Source of the DNA: Promethearchaeota archaeon
GTDB lineage: Archaea; Asgardarchaeota; Lokiarchaeia; Sigynarchaeales; SOKP01
DNA length: 6,921 nucleotides
Assembly (NCBI GenBank): GCA_004524515.1
Contig: SDNV01000139.1
Span: forward strand, 1-6,921
Direction: 5' to 3'
In this document: piece after piece, positions 1 to 6,299 of the stretch
Layout of the letters: each line of letters opens with the position of its first letter
Numbering within the stretch: the stretch's first letter is position 1
Made by a program: the position numbers and the translations under genes
The notes under the pieces: model-generated
What the model was told of the DNA's origin: nothing
Seen by the model: only the letters and a program-made list of their open reading frames with translations
Databases searched by the model: none

Positions 1-1503
1 CGTGGAACCGATATTCCTTCTCTCTCAAGGGATAAAAAATGGCATTTCACACCAAAAAAACAAATAGGAGATAAGGTCGTTCCTGGGGACATTGTTGGTA
101 CAATTCAAGAAACAGAGTTAATAGAACATCGAATATTGGTTCCCTTGAATCATTCGGGAAAGTTATCTTTTATCGTAGAAGAGGGAGACTTCACGATTAT
201 AGATGAAATTTATCGTTTGAAGAATGAAGAAAGCGAAAAATCATTGAATATGTTGCAAAAATGGCCGATAACGTTAAGTAGACCATATAAAGAGAGATTA
301 CTTTCAGAAGAACCCTTGATAACGGGAATTAGAGTAATTGACCTTCTTTTCCCAGTTGTGAAAGGTGGAACGGTAGCAGTACCGGGAGGATTTGGTACAG
401 GAAAAACTGTAATTCAGCAGTCCTTAGCGAAATGGTGTGATGCCGATATAATCGTTTTTATAGGGTGTGGGGAGAGGGGAAACGAAATCAGCGATGTTTT
501 AAAAGAATTCACAAAATTAATTGACCCAAAAAGCGGGCGTCCTCTTCTCGAAAGATTAGTATTAATTGCTAACACCTCAAACATGCCTGTTTCTGCTCGC
601 GAGGCAAGTATCTTTTCAGGCATCACTATCGCAGAATATTATAGAGATATGGGTTATGATGTAGCCGTTCTAGCAGATAGCACTTCTCGTTGGGCGGAAT
701 CATTGAGAGAAATATCGGGATTACTTGAGGAAATGCCTGCTGAGGAGGGTTATCCTGCTTATCTGCCCTCAAAACTCTCCAGTTTCTATGAGAGGGCGGG
801 TAAAGTAGAGTTATTGGGTAATAGAGAGGAAATAGATAAAAAATTTGGATCATTGACAGTAGTTGGGTCTGTCTCTCCACCAGCAGGAGATTTTAGTGAA
901 CCAGTGACAGCAACTACAAAACGATTTGTACAAGCCTTCTGGGCTTTGGATGCAAGTCTTGCCTATTCTAAACATTATCCTGCAATAAATTGGTTAACCT
1001 CATATTCAAATTATGTAGAATATGTATCAGAATGGTGGTATGAAAGAGATATTTATTGGTCTGAAATTGAACAAGATTGGCTTCAATGCAGATCCGAAAT
1101 AAATTCTATTCTTTCAAAAGAAAATGAATTAAAAAATATTATCCAATTAATTGGTGAAGAAAATTTACCCGATGATCAACAATTCATAATTTTTATTGGA
1201 AAACTAATAAGAGAAAGTTTTCTTATTCAAAATGCTTTTGATGATATTGATAAATTTACTAACCCCACTAAATTATTGGGATATACAAAATTAATAATCC
1301 TTCTGTATTATCAAGGATTAGATTTTTTAAATCAAGGGTACATGCTTGAGGAACTTAAATCGCTTGAGGTTTTGGATGATATTAGAAGAGTCAGTCAAGC
1401 AGTTCCAAATGATCAATTTGAGAAGATAGAACAAATAAAAACAAAATTATTACGAGAAATTCAATCTATTAAATTAACTTATTCTAGGCAGAAAAAAAAA
1501 TGA
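1..1503 (+). CDS. atpA: A-type ATP synthase catalytic subunit A, 5' end missing
   Basis: Catalytic nucleotide-binding subunit of the A1 head; three copies alternate with B and make or hydrolyse ATP at the A/B interfaces on the cytoplasmic side. The frame is open from base 1, so the TTG at 136 is not the true start: codons 1-45 already encode the family's non-homologous region (WHFTPK, ETELIEHRI). Comparison with the Thermus A subunit (Walker lysine K234) suggests about 100 codons are missing. Window residues: P-loop GGFGTGKT 129-136 (K135), catalytic GCGERGNE with E158 and R159, NTSNMP near 191-196, Walker B-region ADSTSRWAE from 225, SPPAGDFSEP 292-301, PAINWLTSYS near 327-336, then the helical C-terminal domain. 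Two conserved positions differ from the consensus GPFGSGKT and SPPGGD. It ends in an A9 run and overlaps atpB by 4 bases, implying coupled translation. Identity is certain. Confidence 0.97.
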   Translation, partial: RGTDIPSLSRDKKWHFTPKKQIGDKVVPGDIVGTIQETELIEHRILVPLNHSGKLSFIVEEGDFTIIDEIYRLKNEESEKSLNMLQKWPITLSRPYKERLLSEEPLITGIRVIDLLFPVVKGGTVAVPGGFGTGKTVIQQSLAKWCDADIIVFIGCGERGNEISDVLKEFTKLIDPKSGRPLLERLVLIANTSNMPVSAREASIFSGITIAEYYRDMGYDVAVLADSTSRWAESLREISGLLEEMPAEEGYPAYLPSKLSSFYERAGKVELLGNREEIDKKFGSLTVVGSVSPPAGDFSEPVTATTKRFVQAFWALDASLAYSKHYPAINWLTSYSNYVEYVSEWWYERDIYWSEIEQDWLQCRSEINSILSKENELKNIIQLIGEENLPDDQQFIIFIGKLIRESFLIQNAFDDIDKFTNPTKLLGYTKLIILLYYQGLDFLNQGYMLEELKSLEVLDDIRRVSQAVPNDQFEKIEQIKTKLLREIQSIKLTYSRQKKK

Positions 1504-2888
1504 GTATCATTTATCGAAATATTCAACAGATAGTAGGACCATTAATATTTTTGGAAAATCAACACGATGTGCACTATGGAGAAATAGTAAAAATCCAATC
1601 TGAAGATATGAACTATAGATTTGGACAAGTTGTTAAAGCTAACGAGGAAGTTATTATAATTGAAGTATTTGAAGATACTAAAGGGTTATCGAGTGAAAAT
1701 TGTAAAATCTTTTTTACAGAAGACACATTTAAAGTTAGAATTTCAGAACATGATATGTTTGGTAGAACTTTTAATTCTTTTGGTCGACCTATTGATATTT
1801 TTTCCAAAAAAGCCCTAAAAAATGAAATTATAGGTGATCTTGAATTGGATATTTATGGGTCACCCATTAATCCATATTCAAGACAATATCCCTCAGAAGT
1901 GATTCAAACGGGGATTTCTGTGATTGATGGTCTTTTTACTATTATTCGTGGACAGAAATTACCCATTTTTAGTGCGCAAGGTTTACCACATAATAAATTG
2001 GCAGCACAAATAGTCACACAAGCAAAGGTTTTAACTAAAGAACCGTTTCTGATTATTTTTTGTGGGATAGGAATTATTGAAGATGAAGCCATTACATTTT
2101 TAAATACTTTTAAAAAAAGTGGGAATATCCAAAATATAATCTCTTTTATTAATTTTGCATCAGATCCAATTATGGAAAGACTCATTGTGCCTCGCGTTGC
2201 GTTAACAACCGCAGAATACTTTGCATTTGAAAAGGATATGCAAGTTCTTGTTGTTCTAATTGATATGACGAATTATGCTGAAGCTTTAAGAGAATTAAGT
2301 TCAGCAAAAGAAGAGATTCCAAGCAGAAAAGGTTATCCTGGGTATTTATATTCCGATTTTGCTTCTATTTACGAAAGAACTGGTAAATTAAAAGGAAGGA
2401 AAGGATCAATAACCCAATTACCGATTTTAACCATGCCTAATGACGATATCTCCCACCCTATTCCGGATACAACAGGTTATATCACCGAAGGCCAGTTAGT
2501 TTTAAATAGAGATTTAAGCAAAAAGGGTATTTATCCACCATTTGAAGTATTAGCATCTATTTCTAGATTAATGAAAGATGCGATTGGAAAAGATACCACC
2601 CGAGAAGATCATGCCGATATAAGCTCTCAATTATTGGCATCATATTCGGATGCCTTAGAAGCTCGAGATATTCTTTCAGTTGTTGGAGATGAAGGATTAA
2701 ATCCTGATCAAAAACAATTACTTAAGTTTGGTGATGCATTTGAAAAATTTTTTTTAAATCAAGGAACCACTGAAGATCGCTCCTTTGAAGAAACACTTAA
2801 TATCGCATGGGAAGTATTCTCGAATTTATCAAAAAATCAATTATTTCGAATTCATCAAAAATTTATTGATAAATATTATTCAAAGTAG
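1500..2888 (+). CDS. atpB: A-type ATP synthase regulatory subunit B
   Basis: Non-catalytic nucleotide-binding-fold subunit of the A1 head, alternating with A in the A3B3 ring. The product is 462 residues, the normal family length. Visible signatures are the N-terminal beta-barrel (IVGPLIFLE, residues 11-19), GSPINPYSRQYP at 120-131, TGISVIDG 137-144, RGQKLPIFS 150-158, the degenerate P-loop segment GLPHNKLA 161-168 (usually GLPHNELA), MTNYAEALRE 256-265, KGYPGYLYSD 277-286, YERTGK 291-296, the block TMPNDDISHPIPDTTGYITEG at 311-331, and SISRLM 353-358. R356 corresponds to the arginine finger that reaches into the A-subunit site. GSPINPY and RGQKLPIFS are archaeal-type and unlike the divergent spirochaete/chlamydial form. 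The ATG shares bases with the atpA stop (ATGA). No strong Shine-Dalgarno is present; AGG at 1486-1488 is distant. It ends in TAG, directly followed by atpD in the same frame. Confidence 0.97.
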   Translation: MSIIYRNIQQIVGPLIFLENQHDVHYGEIVKIQSEDMNYRFGQVVKANEEVIIIEVFEDTKGLSSENCKIFFTEDTFKVRISEHDMFGRTFNSFGRPIDIFSKKALKNEIIGDLELDIYGSPINPYSRQYPSEVIQTGISVIDGLFTIIRGQKLPIFSAQGLPHNKLAAQIVTQAKVLTKEPFLIIFCGIGIIEDEAITFLNTFKKSGNIQNIISFINFASDPIMERLIVPRVALTTAEYFAFEKDMQVLVVLIDMTNYAEALRELSSAKEEIPSRKGYPGYLYSDFASIYERTGKLKGRKGSITQLPILTMPNDDISHPIPDTTGYITEGQLVLNRDLSKKGIYPPFEVLASISRLMKDAIGKDTTREDHADISSQLLASYSDALEARDILSVVGDEGLNPDQKQLLKFGDAFEKFFLNQGTTEDRSFEETLNIAWEVFSNLSKNQLFRIHQKFIDKYYSK

Positions 2889-3539
2889 GTGTTCAAATTA
2901 AGTTTCCGAGAAATTAAACCAACTAAAACGAATTTAATAAGTTTAGAAAAGAAACTTGAACTCGCTCAAAAAGGAGCAACATTCCTAGAATTTAAACGTG
3001 AACAATTAATTTCACAAATTAAATCTAAAAATCAAGAATATCGAAAGAAATTGGAGGAATTTCTCGAAATTATAAAAAGGGCTTTATTAAATTTAAATGA
3101 GGCATATAAGGAAATGGGAAAAAGGGATGTAATCCTAATTAGTAATTTAAGTAAGATCCAATATAAACCAACGATTAATGTGAAATATGCAAAGGATATC
3201 GGGATTACTTATCAAAAGATTGAATATGATTTAAATCGAATAGGAAGATTACCAGCTTATTCTTTTGAAAATACTAGTCACTTTATTGATGATTTAATGC
3301 CTTTATTAGAACATTTCTTCGATAAGATGATAAATTTCGCTGAATTTGAAGATTTATTTTTTTCATTAGCGCTTAATTTAAAAAAGTTAAATCGAAGAAT
3401 TACTGGTTTAAAAAATCAAGTAATACCCTCCTTATCAGATGATGTTAGAAAGATTAAAGGGATTCTCGAAGAAATGGATAGAGAAAACTTTGTTCGGTTA
3501 AAAAAAACTAAAGATTTAATTGAAAAAAAAAGAAAATAA
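2889..3539 (+). CDS. atpD: A-type ATP synthase subunit D (central rotor shaft)
   Basis: Central-stalk subunit, functionally like F-type gamma: a long antiparallel coiled coil that turns inside the A3B3 ring and transmits torque to the c-ring with subunit F. The product is 216 residues, typical for the family. Evidence is the N-terminal motif KPTKTNLISLEKKL (residues 10-23) followed by KGATFLEFKREQL 28-40, matching the family pattern PTr-nLl-lk-rL ... LLK-KrdeL. Near the C terminus, LNRRITGLKNQVIPSL 167-182 and LEEMDRENFVRLKKTKDLIEKK 193-214 match the second long helix. The start is GTG, immediately after the atpB TAG. The next in-frame Met (residue 76) would remove the first helix, so GTG is the only sensible start among common start codons. 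No Shine-Dalgarno is evident, so translation probably depends on ribosomes finishing atpB. The 3' end is very A-rich (A8 at 3500-3507, A9 at 3523-3531). Confidence 0.94.
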   Translation: MFKLSFREIKPTKTNLISLEKKLELAQKGATFLEFKREQLISQIKSKNQEYRKKLEEFLEIIKRALLNLNEAYKEMGKRDVILISNLSKIQYKPTINVKYAKDIGITYQKIEYDLNRIGRLPAYSFENTSHFIDDLMPLLEHFFDKMINFAEFEDLFFSLALNLKKLNRRITGLKNQVIPSLSDDVRKIKGILEEMDRENFVRLKKTKDLIEKKRK

Positions 3540-3544
3540 AAAAA

Positions 3545-5845
3545 GTGAAATTTATGACCAATAAAACTCAAATGAGTCTAATCGAAGTTACCATTAATAA
3601 ATCTTATAAGGATCAGCTATTAAACACGCTCTCGAATATTAAGAATACTCACATAAAGACTAAAGAAAAGAAGAAAACAGACACTTCAGAAGAGAAGGAT
3701 CCTTTTATCACATCATTAAAAAATATACGACAGAGTTTAGACACTTTATTTAATAAACTTAATATAAATGAATCCACTTTCCAAGATTTAGAAAAAATAT
3801 CTTCCGAAGATAAAATTGAATTTGAAGTAAATGATTTATCAGAATTAGTAAGTAAATCCTTGGAAGAGATAAATTTCTACACTAATCGTATAAATGAATT
3901 AGATAGATACATAGCAAGGGCTCAAATTGAAGCAGATAATCTTCAAATAATAAAAAGTAGCTATACATTTTTAGAACAATTTAAGCTAAGCAGAGAGAGT
4001 ATTTCAAAATTAACCAATATCGGTTTTAAAGTTTATATAATGTTTAAAAAGAATATTGACAATTTCAATAACTTGTTTAAATTTTCTAGTTTTCCAAACG
4101 TCCATCAAACTGATGAGCAATTTCCTAATGCGTATAAATTAGATGATCGTATCACATTCTATATTTTTTATCCAAAAAGTTTAGAGGAAGAATTAAAAGA
4201 AAAAATAAATCTTATCCATGCTGAAGAAGTTCAAATTTTAAAGAAATACCTCACTCCAGGCGAAATCAATTTTACTCGCATCGAGGGTGAAATAAATATT
4301 ATTAATTCAACGTTATCAAAATATAAAACTGAAAGAGAAAAATTACGAGAATTTAATATTTATAAATTTGCTGCTATAAATGAAGTGGTGCAAAATGTAG
4401 AAGAATATCATTGGGCGGAAAGACAATTTGAGGAAATCTCTCCTAAAACCCTCTCATTTAAATTTTATATCCCCTCTTGGAAAAAGAAACAAGTGGAACA
4501 ACAACTTTTAAAAATTTTTAAAAATGAGATAATGATTGACGTTTTCGATATTCCACGATTTCATGATGTAAAGGAAACGGAGAAAATAGAACCAGAATCT
4601 GAAAAAGTCGAAGGAATAGAAAAAAAAAGAGCCCAATCTCCCTCTAAAAATATTGAATTAGAGGAAGATATAAAAGCAGAGACTCCAACGATAATGAAAA
4701 ATCCGAGGTTTATAAGACCATTTGAATTGATTACAAAAATGTACGGTGTGCCCTCTTATTCTGAGATTGATCCTACTCCTTTCTTGGCATTTACATTTCC
4801 CTTTATCTTTGGATTAATGTTTGGAGATATTGGTCATGGAATGATACTAATTATTTCCGGTATTCTTGGTGGTTTAATTTTTAGAAAGAAATCAATTGGG
4901 ACGTTTAGTTGGATTGTGTTCTATTGTGGAATAGGTTCTGCTCTGGGAGGTTTCTTTTATGGAGAATTTTTCGGGAATGAAACCATTTTTGGAATACCTT
5001 TACAACCAATACTGTTATATGTTCCCTTTTTAGGGACGGTAAACATTTATGATCCTTTGCAAAATATTCAAAATGTCTTCATGTTCGCCTTATTTATTGG
5101 AGTTGTTCATATTAATTTAGGGTGGTTTCTTGAGCTCATTAATTATGTCCGCCAATCAAAAAAGTATTTAGCAATTACAAATTCTTTGATGAAAATCATT
5201 TTACTTACAGGTGGTACTTTTTTAATCTTTCATTATGGGATAAATCTTAGAGTATGGTTATCATTTCCTTTCCCCATATTATTTGTGATTATACCCGGTA
5301 TACTATTAATACTATTAAAGCCAATGGGTAAAATTTTTAGAGTTTCCTATTTAAAAAGAGAATCATATGGTTCTCTTATGGGAGAGGGAACTGTAGAAAC
5401 CTTTGAAACTGCATTATCTATTCTAAGTAATGTGGCATCATATATTCGGTTATTAGCATTAGCACTTGCTCACATTGCATTAATGATCTCGATTCAAGCC
5501 CTGACGGGGCTAGTTCAGGGGGAAGGTCTATTATTTGACATATTTAGGATTTTCGGATTGGTAGTGGGAAATCTATTAGTAATCTTATTAGAAGGAATAT
5601 TAGTTTTTATTAACACTATCCGACTTCACTTCTATGAATTTTTCTTTAAGTTTTATAAAGGTACCGGAACTGAATTCTTTCCTTTTTATTTGAATAATGA
5701 TTTTTCCAAAATCAGATTTAAAGTTGATTTAGACAAAGATTTAATCTCTGAAGAAATAGAAAAAGAAATCGAACCAGAAAAAGAAAAATTAGAAGTAGAT
5801 AAAGCAGTTAAGTATATTGAAGATAACTATCTACAAAAGGAATAA
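3545..5845 (+). CDS. atpI: A-type ATP synthase membrane stator subunit I (a subunit)
   Basis: Membrane stator subunit that forms the two ion half-channels beside the c-ring. An N-terminal cytoplasmic arm (about residues 1-340) holds the peripheral stalks; the C-terminal part has about eight membrane helices (roughly 411-427, 430-447, 454-472, 510-530, 548-565, 571-591, 620-650 and 661-698). Signatures: SEIDPTPF 405-412, FGDIGHG 426-432 (D428), SYIRLLALALAH 632-643, and LEGILVFINTIRLHFYEFF 682-700. R635 and R693 match the two conserved stator arginines; E683 and H643 are also conserved-type residues. At 766 residues it exceeds the usual 620-700. The extra length lies in a Lys/Glu-rich linker at about 340-383 and an acidic tail at about 728-766. 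The start may be GTG 3545 or ATG 3554; AGTGA at 3544-3548 could serve as a weak ribosome site for the ATG. Its position after D, with no adjacent c-subunit gene, is unusual for archaea. Confidence 0.95.
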   Translation: MKFMTNKTQMSLIEVTINKSYKDQLLNTLSNIKNTHIKTKEKKKTDTSEEKDPFITSLKNIRQSLDTLFNKLNINESTFQDLEKISSEDKIEFEVNDLSELVSKSLEEINFYTNRINELDRYIARAQIEADNLQIIKSSYTFLEQFKLSRESISKLTNIGFKVYIMFKKNIDNFNNLFKFSSFPNVHQTDEQFPNAYKLDDRITFYIFYPKSLEEELKEKINLIHAEEVQILKKYLTPGEINFTRIEGEINIINSTLSKYKTEREKLREFNIYKFAAINEVVQNVEEYHWAERQFEEISPKTLSFKFYIPSWKKKQVEQQLLKIFKNEIMIDVFDIPRFHDVKETEKIEPESEKVEGIEKKRAQSPSKNIELEEDIKAETPTIMKNPRFIRPFELITKMYGVPSYSEIDPTPFLAFTFPFIFGLMFGDIGHGMILIISGILGGLIFRKKSIGTFSWIVFYCGIGSALGGFFYGEFFGNETIFGIPLQPILLYVPFLGTVNIYDPLQNIQNVFMFALFIGVVHINLGWFLELINYVRQSKKYLAITNSLMKIILLTGGTFLIFHYGINLRVWLSFPFPILFVIIPGILLILLKPMGKIFRVSYLKRESYGSLMGEGTVETFETALSILSNVASYIRLLALALAHIALMISIQALTGLVQGEGLLFDIFRIFGLVVGNLLVILLEGILVFINTIRLHFYEFFFKFYKGTGTEFFPFYLNNDFSKIRFKVDLDKDLISEEIEKEIEPEKEKLEVDKAVKYIEDNYLQKE
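5835..5841 (+). promoter_or_regulatory. Shine-Dalgarno site for the zinc-ribbon gene
   Basis: AAAAGGA lies within the last codons of atpI, five bases before the ATG at 5847. It is the clearest ribosome-binding site at any junction in the window. It favours 5847 over the in-frame upstream TTG at 5817, which lies inside atpI and has no such site. Confidence 0.55.
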
Positions 5846-5846
5846 T

Positions 5847-6299
5847 ATGGAAAATAATCCAAATAATTCGAATAAAAAAAAAATAAAAAGCAACAAATCA
5901 ATTCTATTTCGAGTTATATTTATTCTAATTTATTCAATAATTCTTTATTTTCTATATGTTTCTCTTCTTAATTTTGGAGTTGAAAACCTAATCATATTAC
6001 TCATTCTACTTTTTCTAATATTAATTGTTATTGGACCACTTATTACAGGAATATCAAAGGACGTGTATCGAAGATTATTTCAAGAGGTAAATAAACAAAC
6101 TAAGGAAAAATCGGATTATGAAACCTATAAAGAGGGATTAAAGTATGAACGTCCAATAACTCGAAATAAAGCGAGAAATGGTATTTCATTAGATTTTAAG
6201 TATAAAAAATCAATCATCCGAAAGTGCCATTATTGCGGGATGACAATTCCTAATTTTGTGAAAAAATGTCCTTATTGTGGAAAACCAATTTTATCTTAA
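5847..6299 (+). CDS. Small membrane protein with two TM helices and a C-terminal zinc ribbon, function unknown
   Basis: I do not recognise a named family. The 150-residue product starts at ATG 5847, one base after the atpI stop. It has a short polar, Lys/Asn-rich N terminus (1-17), two strongly hydrophobic helices (about 18-42 and 46-67) joined by a very short turn, a charged middle (70-125), and a C-terminal CxxC-x10-CxxC zinc ribbon (C127, C130, C141, C144; CHYCG and CPYCG knuckles). The positive N terminus and the lysine-rich segment after helix 2 suggest a hairpin with both ends in the cytoplasm, so the ribbon would be cytoplasmic. It is not the c subunit: no ion-binding Glu sits in either helix and the helices are not Gly-rich. 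The junction with atpI implies co-transcription and co-translation, so a role in assembly, stability or regulation of the Ao sector is possible but unproven. It may also be an unrelated gene riding on the operon. An A10 run (5874-5883) encodes Lys10-12. Confidence 0.8.
   Translation: MENNPNNSNKKKIKSNKSILFRVIFILIYSIILYFLYVSLLNFGVENLIILLILLFLILIVIGPLITGISKDVYRRLFQEVNKQTKEKSDYETYKEGLKYERPITRNKARNGISLDFKYKKSIIRKCHYCGMTIPNFVKKCPYCGKPILS
6261..6266 (-). terminator. Possible T-tract terminator of endA
   Basis: Read on the - strand this is a run of six T about 30 bases past the endA stop codon, preceded by further T-rich sequence. It could end endA transcription, but it lies within the zinc-ribbon gene and such runs are common in DNA this AT-rich. 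Confidence 0.2.

Noticed and set aside
414..880. Two open frames on the - strand (414-626 and 626-880)
   Set aside because: They are antisense to the most conserved part of atpA and their translations show no family pattern.
136..1503. TTG at 136 as the start of atpA
   Set aside because: The frame is open to base 1 and the preceding 45 codons match the conserved A-subunit non-homologous region, so the gene begins outside the window.
1613..2185. Two open frames on the - strand (1613-1807 and 1904-2185)
   Set aside because: They are antisense to atpB, with no ribosome site or recognisable domain.
5808..5818. TATA-like sequence (TTAAGTATATT) upstream of the zinc-ribbon gene
   Set aside because: It lies in atpI coding sequence, such strings are frequent in this AT-rich DNA, and the one-base gene gap is better explained by co-transcription.
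5817..5846. TTG at 5817 as the start of the zinc-ribbon gene
   Set aside because: It would overlap atpI by 29 bases without a ribosome site, whereas ATG 5847 has AAAAGGA five bases upstream.
5847..6299. The small membrane gene as the missing c subunit (K)
   Set aside because: It has two helices but no glycine-rich packing motif and no ion-binding Glu, and it carries a zinc ribbon foreign to c subunits.
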